Shown here: positions 45,233 to 54,651 of the stretch, one piece after another | How the letters are laid out: each line of letters starts with the position of its first letter | How positions within the stretch are numbered: the first letter of the stretch is position 1 | Assembly: GCF_002008365.1 (NCBI RefSeq) | Contig: NZ_MRDL01000051.1 | Coordinates: 744,001-808,000 of the forward strand | Reading direction: 5' to 3' | DNA length: 64,000 bases | DNA from: Rhizobium leguminosarum bv. viciae USDA 2370 | GTDB lineage: Bacteria; Pseudomonadota; Alphaproteobacteria; Rhizobiales; Rhizobiaceae | The notes under the pieces: model-generated | Told to the model about the DNA's origin: nothing | Database searches by the model: none | The model's input: only the letters and a program-made list of their open reading frames with translations | Position numbers and translations under genes: made by a program

Positions 45233-45700
45233 CTAGCCCAGAACCGGAACGCAGCGCACCTCGGTCTTCACCGAATTAGCGATGAAACATTCGTCGTGGG
45301 CGCGATGGTGCAAGCTTTCCAACTCGCTGAGCGAGGGCTGCTTTTCGCCGCTGAAGACGACATGCGGACGGAGGGTCACGACGGTCATGGCAAGACGGCC
45401 TTCGGCATTCTTCTCCATGATGCCCTCGGCAGCATCGGTATAGCTGTCGACGCAAAATCGCTGTTTGGCGGCGATCGATAGGAACCAGAGCATGTGGCAG
45501 CTGGAGAGCGAGGCGACGAAGGCCTCTTCCGGATCGACGGCATCCTCAGCCGAATAGGGCAGCGGAACGACATGCGAGGACGAGGATGCCTTCACCTCGA
45601 TGCCGCCGTCGAAGGTCCAGCGGTGGGCACGGCTGTAGCGGTTGTCGGTGAAGGTTTCGCCGTTCCGCTGCCAGGCGATCGTTGCGCCGTATGTTCCCAT
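45233..45700 (-). CDS. OsmC family peroxiredoxin-like protein
   Basis: A 155-residue OsmC/Ohr-superfamily protein. The two redox cysteines are in ASLSSCHMLWFLSIAAKQRF and HDECFIANSV, and VDPEEAFVASLSSCH is the family hallmark. Such proteins reduce organic hydroperoxides or related oxidants. It lies next to the FrnE-like thiol oxidoreductase gene (convergent), which suggests, but does not prove, a shared oxidative-stress context. GGGAGATAGAG before the ATG is a good ribosome binding site. Confidence 0.85.
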   Translation of the reverse strand: MGTYGATIAWQRNGETFTDNRYSRAHRWTFDGGIEVKASSSSHVVPLPYSAEDAVDPEEAFVASLSSCHMLWFLSIAAKQRFCVDSYTDAAEGIMEKNAEGRLAMTVVTLRPHVVFSGEKQPSLSELESLHHRAHDECFIANSVKTEVRCVPVLG

Positions 45701-45719
45701 CTCTATCTCCCTTTTTCAC

Positions 45720-45786
45720 GCAATTCCTGGCAAAATCGCTTCGCGCTTTGCCCAGCAAAACCGCGGCACAGTTTTGCTGGAATTGC
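45720..45786. repeat. Palindromic element between mfd and osmC-like gene
   Basis: Outer arms GCAATTCC (45720-45727) and GGAATTGC (45779-45786); inner perfect arms CCAGCAAAAC (45752-45761) and GTTTTGCTGG (45771-45780). It begins one base after the mfd stop codon and may stabilise or terminate the mfd mRNA. Confidence 0.65.
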
Positions 45787-45787
45787 T

Positions 45788-48700
45788 CTATTTCGCCAGT
45801 TCCGCCAGTTGCGTCATGATAACAGCTGCGCCCTGCAGGCGTTTTTCCGGCGTCGGCAGGTCGCGGGTCAAGAACAGGCTGTGATCGGGGCGGATCTTCG
45901 CCATCGTGCCCTGCTTGCCGATATAACCTACGAGGTTTGCCGGGTTGGGGAATTCCTTGTTGCGGAACTGCACGACGACGCCCTTCGGGCCGGCATCGAG
46001 CTTTTCGACATTGGCGGTGCGGCAGAGCGATTTGATGTAGACGATCTTCAACAGATGCTGGACTTCGATCGGCATCGGGCCGAATCGGTCGATCATCTCG
46101 GCGCCGAAGCCATCGATCTCCTTGAGCTCGGTGATTTCGCCGAGACGGCGATAGAGCGCCATGCGCAGGTGCAGGTCGGGCACGTAGCCTTCCGGGATCA
46201 TCACCGTCGTGCCGACCGAGATCTGCGGCGACCAGCCGGTGTCGTGGATCTCGTCGACACCCTTGACCTCGGCAACCGCCTCTTCCAGCATCTGCTGGTA
46301 GAGCTCGAAACCGACCTCCTTGATGTGGCCGGACTGCTCCTCGCCGAGCAGATTGCCGGCGCCGCGGATATCGAGATCGTGGCTTGCCAGCTGGAAACCG
46401 GCGCCGAGCGTATCTAGCGACTGCAGCACCTTGAGGCGGCGTTCGGCGGTGGCCGTCAGCACCTTGTTGACCGGCAGGGTGAAGAGGGCGAAAGCGCGTA
46501 CCTTCGAGCGGCCGACGCGGCCGCGCAGCTGATAGAGCTGGGCAAGGCCGAACATGTCGGCGCGGTGGACGATCAGCGTATTGGCCGTGGGCACATCGAG
46601 GCCGGATTCGACGATGGTGGTGGACAACAGCACGTCGTAACGGCCTTCATAAAAGGCGTTCATGATGTCTTCGAGTTCGCCGGCCGGCATCTGGCCATGG
46701 GCGATGGCAACCTTCAACTCCGGCACGTCCGATTGCAGGAAGGCATGCACGTCCTCGAGGTCGGCAAGCCTAGGGCAGACATAGAAGCTTTGGCCGCCTC
46801 GATAATGCTCGCGCATCAACGTCTCGCGGATGACCAGGCTGTCGAAGGGCGAGATGAAGGTGCGCACCGCCATGCGGTCGACCGGCGGCGTGGTGATCAG
46901 CGACAGTTCGCGCACGCCGGTCATGGCAAGCTGCAGCGTGCGCGGGATCGGCGTTGCCGACAGCGTCAACACATGCACGTCGCTCTTCAGCTCCTTCAGC
47001 CGCTCCTTGTGCTTGACGCCGAAATGCTGCTCCTCATCGATGACGAGCAGACCGAGATTGGCGAATTTGATGCCAGCGCCGAGCAGCGCATGGGTGCCGA
47101 CGACGATATCGGTCTTCCCCTCAGCCACTTCCTTCTTGGTCAACGCCAGCTCCTTGGCGCCCACAAGGCGCGAGGCCTGCTGGATGCGCACCGGCAGACC
47201 GCGGAAACGCTCGGAAAAGGTCTTGAAATGCTGGCGGGAAAGCAGCGTCGTCGGCACGACGACGGCGACCTGGGCACCGTTCATCGCCGCGACGAAGGCG
47301 GCGCGCAGCGCCACTTCGGTCTTGCCGAAACCGACGTCACCGCAGACCAGACGGTCCATCGGCCGGCCGGCGCCGAGATCGGAGCGCACCGCCTCGATGG
47401 CGTTATCCTGGTCCTCGGTCTCGTCATAGGGGAAGCGGGCGGCGAATTCGTCGTAAAGGCCTTCAGGCGTCGTCAGCATCGGCGCATGGCGCGTCAGGCG
47501 CTCGGCGGCGATTCGGATCAGCGCATCGGCCATGTCGAGCAGGCGTTTCTTGAGCTTGGCCTTGCGCATCTGCCAGGCGCCGCCACCGAGCTTGTCGAGT
47601 TGGGCTTCGGTGCCCTCGCCGCCATAGCGCGAGAGAAGATCGATGTTTTCGACCGGCAGGAAAAGCTTGGCCTCGTCGGCATATTGCAGTTCGAGGCAGG
47701 CATGCGGAGCACCAGCGGCCTCGATGGTCCTCAGCCCTATAAAGCGGCCGATGCCATGTTCGGCGTGGACGACGATCGAGCCCTCGTCGAGGCCCGCGAC
47801 TTCCGAGATGAAATCGGCTGCGCGCTTGCGGCGCTTGGAGCGGCGCACCATGCGGTCGCCGAGGATGTCCTGCTCGCCGATGACGACGAGGTCGCCGGCC
47901 TCGAAGCCGGCTTCGAGACTGAGCACGGCAGCGGCCGCCTCGCCTCTCGCCAGCGAACCGACATCCTTCAGCGCCTCGATCGGCTTGACCTTTTCCAGGC
48001 CGTGCTCGTTCAGCACCTGCAGCAGCCGCTCCAGCGAGCCTTCGGTCCAGGCGGTGACCAGCACTTTCGCGCCGGCGGCACGGCGATCGGCAATATGCTT
48101 GACGACGACGTCGAAGATGTTGATGCGTTCGGCATCGCCGCCGCCTTCGGCGTTCGAACGCGCCCAGCGCTGGCCCTGGCGGGCGTCGACATTGACGACC
48201 CGCCGCGCCTCACCCTCATGTTCATTGAAGGGGCTGATACGGATCGCGCCGAGCGCGTCCAGGGTTTTGACGAAAAGCTTGCTGTCGAGATAGAGCTGGC
48301 CCGGCGTCACCGGCTTGTAAGGCGTGCCCTGCGTCATCTGGCCCTTGGTCGGCTGGCCGGAATTCAGGCGGGCGTCGTAATAATCGAAAACGAGCTTGGA
48401 GCGCTCTTCTGCTGCCTCACGCACCGTATGGTCGATGACGATCCGGAAGCCGCTGAGATAGTCGAAGACGGTATCGAGCTTCTCGTAGAAAAGCGGCAGC
48501 CAATGCTCCATGCCGGGGTAACGGCGGCCTTCGGAGACGGCGAGATAGAGCGCGTCGTCGCGTGTGGTCGCACCGAAGGCGGAGAGGTAATTCTTGCGGA
48601 AGCGGCTGATCGTATCCGGCGTCAGCGTCACTTCGCTCATCGGGTTGAGATCGAGGGATCGCACCTGCCCGGTCGTACGCTGGCTGGCCGGATCGAAGCT

Positions 48701-49291
48701 GCGGATGCTTTCCAGCGTATCGCCAAAGAAATCGAGGCGGACCGGCTCTTCGGAACCCGGCACGAAGACGTCGAGAATGCCACCGCGCACGGCATATTCA
48801 CCGACCTCGCGAACGGTCGCGACCCGCTCGAAGCCATTGCGCTCCAGGCGACCGGCGAGATCGTCCATGCGCAGCTGGTTGCCGGGACGAGCCGAAAAAG
48901 TCAGGCTTTCGATGACATCCTGCGGCGCCACCTTCTGCAGCATGGCATTGGCGGTGACGAGCACGATTGCCGCGTGCGGCTTCTTGCGATGGGCGATGAG
49001 GCCGCCGAGTGCGGCAAGCCGGCGGGCCGAGGTGTCGGCACTCGGCGAGACGCGGTCATAGGGCAGACAGTCCCAGGCCGGCAGGGTGAGAACCGGAATG
49101 TCGGGGGCGACAAAGCCCAGCATCTGTTCCAGATCGGCCATGCGGTGGCCGTCGGACATGACATAGGCGACCGGCTCTCCCGTTCGGGCGAGCTCGGCGA
49201 GCAGCAGCGTCTCCAGACCTGCCGGCACATTGCCGATCGTCAGCGGCTCGGCAATGGCCGCAAGCTTCTTCGCATCGAAACCAGGGATCAT
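45788..49291 (-). CDS. mfd: Transcription-repair coupling factor Mfd
   Basis: Displaces stalled RNA polymerase at lesions and recruits UvrA, 1167 residues. Domains in order: UvrB-like N-terminal part (PAWDCLPYDRVSPSADTSAR, VFVPGSEEPVRLDFFGDTLE), RNA-polymerase interaction domain (GSIVVHAEHGIGRFIGLRTI), then the RecG-like translocase with Walker A CGDVGFGKTEVALRAAF, DEEQ box VIDEEQHFGVKHKERLK and motif VI QLRGRVGRSKVRAFA, and a C-terminal TRCF domain. Its start overlaps the sdhE stop by four bases. Confidence 0.96.
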   Translation of the reverse strand: MIPGFDAKKLAAIAEPLTIGNVPAGLETLLLAELARTGEPVAYVMSDGHRMADLEQMLGFVAPDIPVLTLPAWDCLPYDRVSPSADTSARRLAALGGLIAHRKKPHAAIVLVTANAMLQKVAPQDVIESLTFSARPGNQLRMDDLAGRLERNGFERVATVREVGEYAVRGGILDVFVPGSEEPVRLDFFGDTLESIRSFDPASQRTTGQVRSLDLNPMSEVTLTPDTISRFRKNYLSAFGATTRDDALYLAVSEGRRYPGMEHWLPLFYEKLDTVFDYLSGFRIVIDHTVREAAEERSKLVFDYYDARLNSGQPTKGQMTQGTPYKPVTPGQLYLDSKLFVKTLDALGAIRISPFNEHEGEARRVVNVDARQGQRWARSNAEGGGDAERINIFDVVVKHIADRRAAGAKVLVTAWTEGSLERLLQVLNEHGLEKVKPIEALKDVGSLARGEAAAAVLSLEAGFEAGDLVVIGEQDILGDRMVRRSKRRKRAADFISEVAGLDEGSIVVHAEHGIGRFIGLRTIEAAGAPHACLELQYADEAKLFLPVENIDLLSRYGGEGTEAQLDKLGGGAWQMRKAKLKKRLLDMADALIRIAAERLTRHAPMLTTPEGLYDEFAARFPYDETEDQDNAIEAVRSDLGAGRPMDRLVCGDVGFGKTEVALRAAFVAAMNGAQVAVVVPTTLLSRQHFKTFSERFRGLPVRIQQASRLVGAKELALTKKEVAEGKTDIVVGTHALLGAGIKFANLGLLVIDEEQHFGVKHKERLKELKSDVHVLTLSATPIPRTLQLAMTGVRELSLITTPPVDRMAVRTFISPFDSLVIRETLMREHYRGGQSFYVCPRLADLEDVHAFLQSDVPELKVAIAHGQMPAGELEDIMNAFYEGRYDVLLSTTIVESGLDVPTANTLIVHRADMFGLAQLYQLRGRVGRSKVRAFALFTLPVNKVLTATAERRLKVLQSLDTLGAGFQLASHDLDIRGAGNLLGEEQSGHIKEVGFELYQQMLEEAVAEVKGVDEIHDTGWSPQISVGTTVMIPEGYVPDLHLRMALYRRLGEITELKEIDGFGAEMIDRFGPMPIEVQHLLKIVYIKSLCRTANVEKLDAGPKGVVVQFRNKEFPNPANLVGYIGKQGTMAKIRPDHSLFLTRDLPTPEKRLQGAAVIMTQLAELAK

Positions 49292-49593
49292 TCCGGCGTC
49301 CTGAGGGGCTTGTCGAAATCGGGCTTGTAGGCGGCGATGCGGGCAAACATCGGTGTCTGGAAACGCTCAGGCACCGGCCATGTTCCCATGATCCAGCGGA
49401 CGAGATCATTGTCCTCTTCCGCCATGATCGTCTCGAACTCGTCGAGCTCGGCTTCCGACAGATTCGCGACCTCGGCTTCGGCGAACTGGCCGAAGACCAG
49501 ATCCATCTCGCGAATGCCGCGATGCCAGCAGCGGAAAAGGATTCTGCGGCGGCGCGGGTCAAGACCGGCACTCGTGAGCGTGACACCTGTCAT
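49288..49593 (-). CDS. sdhE: FAD assembly factor SdhE (DUF339)
   Basis: A 101-residue protein of the SdhE/Sdh5 family, which helps attach FAD to succinate dehydrogenase flavoprotein. The key RGxxE motif is present in CWHRGIREMDLVFGQF. The helical bundle follows (LSEAELDEFETIMAEEDNDL, then WIMGTWPVPERF). AGGAAGG before ATG 49593 decides the start over an upstream in-frame ATG. The gene is coupled to mfd by an ATGA overlap and divergent from recG by 92 bases. Confidence 0.9.
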   Translation of the reverse strand: MTGVTLTSAGLDPRRRRILFRCWHRGIREMDLVFGQFAEAEVANLSEAELDEFETIMAEEDNDLVRWIMGTWPVPERFQTPMFARIAAYKPDFDKPLRTPE

Positions 49594-49685
49594 GGCATTA
49601 CCTTCCTGTTGATGCGCCTCTATAGACCCTGGAAAGCGGCTTGTCAGCCTTGCCAAGGCCGCATTGTTCATCGCATTTTGGCCAC

Positions 49686-51791
49686 ATGCGCCCCGCCATT
49701 CTCGATCCTCTGTTTTCCCCCATTTCGGGCCTTCCGGGCGTCGGCCCGAAGATCGCCGACCTGCTGGTCAAGCTGCTCGGGCGCGAGACGCTGGAAGATT
49801 GCCGGGTCATCGACCTGCTCTTCCACGCGCCCTTTTCGCTGATCGACCGGCGCAACCAGCCTGGAATCGCGCGCGCGCCGCAGGGCGCGATCGTGACGAT
49901 CACGGCGCGCGTCGACCGGCACCAGCTGCCGCCGCGCGGCAAAAGCAACATTCCCTATCGCGTCTTCCTGCATGACGAGACCGGCGAGCTGACGCTGGTC
50001 TTCTTCCGCGGACAGGCGGCGTGGCTGGAAAAACAGCTGCCTGTTGACGCGGAGGTGACGGTCAGCGGCAAGATCGACTGGTTCAACGGCCGCGCCTCGA
50101 TGGTGCATCCCGATTATATCGTCAGGGCGGACGAGACGGAGAGCCTGCCGCTGGTCGAGCCGATCTATTCGCTGACGGCGGGGCTCTCGCCGAAGACGCT
50201 GCGCAAGATCATCGACGCCGGCCTGCCGCGTTTTCCCGAGCTGCCGGAATGGATCGACCTGGCCTTGACTGAGAAACAGGGCCTGCCGTCGATCCGCGAC
50301 AGTTTCCACATGCTGCACGAGCCGCGCGACCCTACCGATATCGACCCGCAGGCCCCTGCCCGGCGGCGGCTTGCCTATGACGAGTTCCTCGCCGGACAGC
50401 TGTCACTGAGCCTGGTGCGGCAGAGGCTGCGCAAGGTGGCGGGCCAGCCGGTGCATGCGACCGGCGCCATCAGCAGCAAGATCCTGAAGGCCTTGCCCTT
50501 CTCGCTCACGTCAAGCCAGAACGAGGCGATCGCCGAGGTTTTGAAGGATATGGCCGGCAACGAGCGCATGCTGCGGCTGCTGCAGGGCGATGTCGGTTCC
50601 GGCAAGACGCTGGTGGCGCTGATGGCGATGGCGGCGGTGATCGAGAGCGGCGGCCAGGCCGTGCTGATGGCGCCGACCGAAATCCTGGCGCGGCAGCACC
50701 ACGCGACGATCTCGAAATTCGCCGCCGCCGCCGGACTCAGCATCGAGGTGCTGACCGGGCGCACCAAGGGACGCGAGCGGGAGGAAATCCTGGAGCGCAT
50801 CGCCTCGGGTGCTGCCCAGATCATCATCGGCACGCATGCGCTGTTCCAGGACAGCGTCGCCTACGCCAATCTGATGCTTGCCGTCGTCGACGAGCAGCAC
50901 CGTTTCGGCGTGCATCAGCGCCTGCGGCTGACCGCCAAGGGCCTCTCGCCGCATATGCTTGTCATGACGGCGACGCCGATCCCGCGCACGCTGGTGCTCG
51001 CCGCCTTCGGCGATATGGACGTCTCCAAACTCACCGAAAAACCGGCCGGCCGCAAACCGATCCAGACGATCACCGTGCCGATGGAACGGACCGGCGAAAT
51101 CGTCGGCCGACTGCAAAGCGCGATTGCCGAGGGCAAGAAGGCCTACTGGATCTGCCCGCTGGTCGAGGAGTCCGAGGAGCTCGACCTGATGTCGGCCGAG
51201 GAACGGCACGCGACGCTGGTCTCGGCACTCGGCCCGGATGTCGGCCTCATCCACGGCCGCATGAGCGGGCCGGAGAAGGACGCGGCGATGATGGCGTTCA
51301 AGAACGGCGAGACCCGGCTGCTCGTCGCCACCACCGTCGTCGAGGTCGGTGTCGACGTGCCGGATGCGACGATCATGGTGATCGAACATGCCGAACGCTT
51401 CGGCCTGGCGCAATTGCATCAGCTGCGCGGCCGCGTCGGGCGCGGCGACGAGGCCTCGACCTGCATCCTGCTCTACAAGGGACCACTCGGCGAGACCGGC
51501 CATGCCAGGCTTTCGATCATGCGGGAGACGGAAGACGGTTTCCGCATCGCCGAGGAGGACCTGAAGCTGCGCGGTGAAGGCGAATTGCTCGGCACGAGGC
51601 AATCGGGCACGCCGGGTTTCCGCATCGCCAGTCTCGAGGCGCATGCCGACCTGTTGGAGATCGCCCGCAAGGATGCCGCCTACCTCATCGAGCGCGATCC
51701 GGAGCTGACCACGGAGAGAGGAACGGCGATCCGCACCCTGCTCTATCTTTTCCGCCGCGACGAGGCGATCCGTTTTCTCAGGGCTGGATAA
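49686..51791 (+). CDS. recG: ATP-dependent DNA helicase RecG
   Basis: Remodels stalled replication forks and branched recombination intermediates, 701 residues. The N-terminal wedge/OB domain is visible (GLPGVGPKIADLLVKLLGRE, IPYRVFLHDETGELTLVFFR). The helicase core has Walker A LLQGDVGSGKTLVALMAM, DEQH box VVDEQHRFGVHQRLRL, TATPIPRTLVLAAFGDMD and motif VI HQLRGRVGRGDEASTC. No clear ribosome binding site is seen before ATG 49686; the family start supports it. The stop codon lies in a 24-base perfect palindrome. Confidence 0.95.
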   Translation: MRPAILDPLFSPISGLPGVGPKIADLLVKLLGRETLEDCRVIDLLFHAPFSLIDRRNQPGIARAPQGAIVTITARVDRHQLPPRGKSNIPYRVFLHDETGELTLVFFRGQAAWLEKQLPVDAEVTVSGKIDWFNGRASMVHPDYIVRADETESLPLVEPIYSLTAGLSPKTLRKIIDAGLPRFPELPEWIDLALTEKQGLPSIRDSFHMLHEPRDPTDIDPQAPARRRLAYDEFLAGQLSLSLVRQRLRKVAGQPVHATGAISSKILKALPFSLTSSQNEAIAEVLKDMAGNERMLRLLQGDVGSGKTLVALMAMAAVIESGGQAVLMAPTEILARQHHATISKFAAAAGLSIEVLTGRTKGREREEILERIASGAAQIIIGTHALFQDSVAYANLMLAVVDEQHRFGVHQRLRLTAKGLSPHMLVMTATPIPRTLVLAAFGDMDVSKLTEKPAGRKPIQTITVPMERTGEIVGRLQSAIAEGKKAYWICPLVEESEELDLMSAEERHATLVSALGPDVGLIHGRMSGPEKDAAMMAFKNGETRLLVATTVVEVGVDVPDATIMVIEHAERFGLAQLHQLRGRVGRGDEASTCILLYKGPLGETGHARLSIMRETEDGFRIAEEDLKLRGEGELLGTRQSGTPGFRIASLEAHADLLEIARKDAAYLIERDPELTTERGTAIRTLLYLFRRDEAIRFLRAG

Positions 51792-51812
51792 AGCGCGCCG
51801 CGGCGCGCTTTA
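51789..51812. repeat. 24-base perfect palindrome containing the recG stop codon
   Basis: The left half TAAAGCGCGCCG is followed directly by its reverse complement CGGCGCGCTTTA. The first three bases are the recG TAA. As RNA it would form a strong GC stem. Confidence 0.7.
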
Positions 51813-51824
51813 AGTCTTTGTTCT

Positions 51825-51873
51825 ATGCATGTCGTTAACTCAAAACCGCTGAACACTTTTGGGCGACATGCAT
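51825..51873. repeat. RIME-like element between recG and the DUF502 gene
   Basis: ATGCATGTCG (51825-51834) pairs with CGACATGCAT (51864-51873); inner CAAAA (51841-51845) and TTTTG (51857-51861). Its interior CAAAACCGCTGAACACTTTTG resembles that of the element at 12544-12593. It touches the stop codon of the converging gene at 51873. Confidence 0.7.
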
Positions 51874-52580
51874 CAATCCGCTTTGGAAACCGCCACCGGC
51901 TTCGGCCGCGGCAAATGCTTCTGCTTGGGATCGGCCGGCTTGTGTTCGGGCGCCACAAGCCCGCCTGAAATCAGGTACTTGGCGGCGTCTTCCGGCGACA
52001 TATCGAGCATGACGATCTTCTCGCGCGGCACGAAGATGAGGAAGCCGGCTGTCGGCACCGGCGTCGGCGGCAGGAAGACGGCGACCATATCCTGGCCCAT
52101 GGCATTGAACTTCGAAGCGATTTCGCCCTTGGCGTCGGTGGCGATGAAGATCAGTGCCCAGAGGCCGGGACCCGGATACTCGATGAGGCCGACCTTCTTG
52201 AAGGAGTTCGCCTGTTCCTTCAGCACGGTTTCGAAAATCTGCTTCACGCTTCTGTAGATCGTGCGCACCAGCGGCATGCGTTGAACGATCGATTCGCCGA
52301 ACCGGACGATGCTCTGGCCGATGAGGTTCTTGCCGAGGAAGCCGACGACGGTGATCAGGATAACGGCGGTCAGCAGACCGAAACCGGGAATGGCGAAATT
52401 GAGATAGCTTTCCGGATTCCAGCGCGCCGGAATATAAGGCCGGACCCAGCTGTCCGACCAATGGATGAAGGTCCAGGTCAGCCAGATGGTGATCGCGATC
52501 GGCGCGCAGATGATCAGCCCTGCGAGAAAATTATTCCTCAGCCGGGTCGCGACCGGCATTCTGGGGGTGTTGTCGGTCAT
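51873..52580 (-). CDS. DUF502 family membrane protein
   Basis: A 235-residue membrane protein of the DUF502 family. Two hydrophobic segments lie near the N-terminus (NFLAGLIICAPIAITIWLTW and FGLLTAVILITVVGFLGKNL). Conserved family segments follow: PLVRTIYRSVKQIFETVLKE, VGLIEYPGPGLWALIFIATD and VFLPPTPVPTAGFLIFVPRE. Function unknown; it converges on recG across the palindromic element. Confidence 0.85.
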   Translation of the reverse strand: MTDNTPRMPVATRLRNNFLAGLIICAPIAITIWLTWTFIHWSDSWVRPYIPARWNPESYLNFAIPGFGLLTAVILITVVGFLGKNLIGQSIVRFGESIVQRMPLVRTIYRSVKQIFETVLKEQANSFKKVGLIEYPGPGLWALIFIATDAKGEIASKFNAMGQDMVAVFLPPTPVPTAGFLIFVPREKIVMLDMSPEDAAKYLISGGLVAPEHKPADPKQKHLPRPKPVAVSKAD

Positions 52581-52715
52581 CGTTTCCTGATGATCTCCAT
52601 CTCAGTCGTGGACAGGCCGGTACGCCGGCCCTTCCCCCTTGTCCGTAGACCAAAACTGCCAGAATTCGGCGCGCCGCACAATATGTTTCGGCGCGACGGT
52701 CCCGGCCCTACAGGC

Positions 52716-54542
52716 TTATTCCACGGTCACGGATTTCGCCAGGTTGCGCGGCTGGTCGACATCCGTGCCCATGAAGACGGCAGTGTGATAGGCGAGCAGC
52801 TGGATCGGCAGCGAGAAGATCATCGGCGCGATAATTTCGTCGACCACAGGCAGGGTGATCGTCGCCATGGTCGGCAGTTTCGAGGCGGCCGCGCCGGCCT
52901 CGTCGGTGATGAAGATGATGCGGCCGCCGCGGGCTGCGACCTCCTGCATGTTCGAGACGGTCTTTTCGAAGAAACGGTCGTAAGGGGCGATGACGATGAC
53001 AGGCATGTTCTCGTCGATCAGCGCGATCGGTCCGTGCTTCAATTCGCCGGCAGCATAACCCTCGGCATGGATATAGGAGATTTCCTTGAGCTTCAGGGCG
53101 CCTTCCATGGCGAGCGGGAAGCTGGTGCCGCGGCCGAGATAGAGCACGTCCTTGCACTTCGACAGCTCGCGCGACAGGCTTTCCATCTGCGGCTGGATAA
53201 GGTTCAGCACCCGGCTCATGATGCGCGGCATTTCGGCGAGATGGCGCACCAGCGCCCTCTCCTCGTCAGCACTCACCGTGCCGCGCGCCTTGCCGGCGCC
53301 GATTGCCAGCGCTGCCAGCACGGCAAGCTGGCAGGTGAAGGCCTTGGTCGAGGCAACGCCGATTTCGGGGCCGGCCATGATCGGGAAGACGGCGTCGGAT
53401 TCGCGCGCGATCGTCGATTCGCGGACATTGACGACCGCGCCGATCTTCAACCCGTTATCGCGGCAATAGCGCAGCGATGCCAGCGTATCGGCGGTCTCGC
53501 CGGACTGCGAGATGAAGAGTGCTGCCTGCGACGGCGACAGCGGCATTTCGCGGTAGCGAAACTCGGAGGCGACGTCGATCTCAACAGGCAGGCGGGCATA
53601 ACGCTCGAACCAGTATTTGCCGACGAGGCCGGCGAGATAGGCCGTGCCGCAGGCCGAGATCGCAAGTCCGGTTGACGCGTTGAAGTCGATCGCGGCGGCA
53701 TTGGCGCCGATCGTGTTCTCGGCGAAATCGACATAGTGGCTGAGCGCATGGGAGATGACCTCCGGCTGCTCGTAGATTTCCTTTTCCATGAAATGGCGGT
53801 GGTTGCCCTTGTCGACGACATAGGCGGTCGCTTGCGAGATCTGGCGGGCGCGCTTGACCGGCTTGCCGGCGAAATCGAGCACTGCGACACCGTCCCGGGT
53901 GAGAACGGCGAAATCGCCGTCGACGAGATAGGTGATCTCGTTGGTGAAGGGCGAGAGCGCGATCGCGTCCGAGCCGAGGAACATCTCGCCGCGGCCATAG
54001 CCGACGGCAAGCGGCGGTCCGGAACGGGCGGCCATGATCGTGCCGGGATGAGCCTTGAGCATAACAGCCAGCGCATAGGCGCCGGTCACCCGGTTCAGCA
54101 TCTTCAGCATGGCGTCGCGCGGCTCGAGGCCTTCGCGCAAATATTTCGCCAGCAGATGGGCGACCACCTCGGTGTCGGTCTGGGTTTGGAAGACCGAACC
54201 CTCCTCGGTCAATTCGTCGCGAAGCTCGGAGAAGTTCTCGATGATGCCGTTATGGACGACGGCGACGCCTTCGACGAAATGCGGATGGGCATTGGTCTCG
54301 TTGGGAACACCGTGGGTCGCCCAGCGCGTGTGGGCGATGCCGACGATGCCGGGCAGCGGTTCGCTGTCGAGGCGCTTTTCCAGATTGAACAGCTTGCCCT
54401 CGGCGCGGCGGCGATCCATCACGCCGTCATGAATGGTGGCGACACCGGCGGAATCGTAACCACGATATTCGAGACGCTTCAGCGCATCGACCAGGCGCCC
54501 AGCAACAGGCGCAGTTCCGACGATCCCCACAATGCCGCACAT
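52716..54542 (-). CDS. glmS: Glucosamine-6-phosphate synthase (isomerizing) GlmS
   Basis: Makes glucosamine-6-phosphate from fructose-6-phosphate and glutamine, the entry to UDP-GlcNAc and cell-wall synthesis, 608 residues. The N-terminal glutaminase nucleophile Cys2 is in MCGIVGIVGTAPVAG. GIAHTRWATHGVPNETNAHP is the glutamine-binding loop. The two SIS isomerase domains show ISQSGETADTLASLRYC and YLGRGTSFPLAMEGALKLKE, and the end DQPRNLAKSVTVE is typical. Start 54542 is fixed by the need for Cys at position 2. It follows glmU by 109 bases on the same strand. Confidence 0.96.
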   Translation of the reverse strand: MCGIVGIVGTAPVAGRLVDALKRLEYRGYDSAGVATIHDGVMDRRRAEGKLFNLEKRLDSEPLPGIVGIAHTRWATHGVPNETNAHPHFVEGVAVVHNGIIENFSELRDELTEEGSVFQTQTDTEVVAHLLAKYLREGLEPRDAMLKMLNRVTGAYALAVMLKAHPGTIMAARSGPPLAVGYGRGEMFLGSDAIALSPFTNEITYLVDGDFAVLTRDGVAVLDFAGKPVKRARQISQATAYVVDKGNHRHFMEKEIYEQPEVISHALSHYVDFAENTIGANAAAIDFNASTGLAISACGTAYLAGLVGKYWFERYARLPVEIDVASEFRYREMPLSPSQAALFISQSGETADTLASLRYCRDNGLKIGAVVNVRESTIARESDAVFPIMAGPEIGVASTKAFTCQLAVLAALAIGAGKARGTVSADEERALVRHLAEMPRIMSRVLNLIQPQMESLSRELSKCKDVLYLGRGTSFPLAMEGALKLKEISYIHAEGYAAGELKHGPIALIDENMPVIVIAPYDRFFEKTVSNMQEVAARGGRIIFITDEAGAAASKLPTMATITLPVVDEIIAPMIFSLPIQLLAYHTAVFMGTDVDQPRNLAKSVTVE

Positions 54543-54651
54543 ATAGTATCCCCATGAAGGCTTCGATGACGAGGCCAGTCCTAACGATTCCTGCTTATTT
54601 CTCAATCACCTCGGCGGTCACTTTGAATTTCCGCCGGTTACGCAAGGCCGG

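Noticed and set aside
46565..49330. Open frame of 921 codons antisense to mfd
   Set aside because: Composition is Asp/Gly/Arg/His-rich without any domain, as expected for a shadow frame; mfd is conserved throughout.
54543..54651. A glmS ribozyme or leader riboswitch before glmS
   Set aside because: The gap is only 109 bases, lacks the ribozyme's pseudoknot pattern, and glmS ribozymes are known from Gram-positive bacteria.
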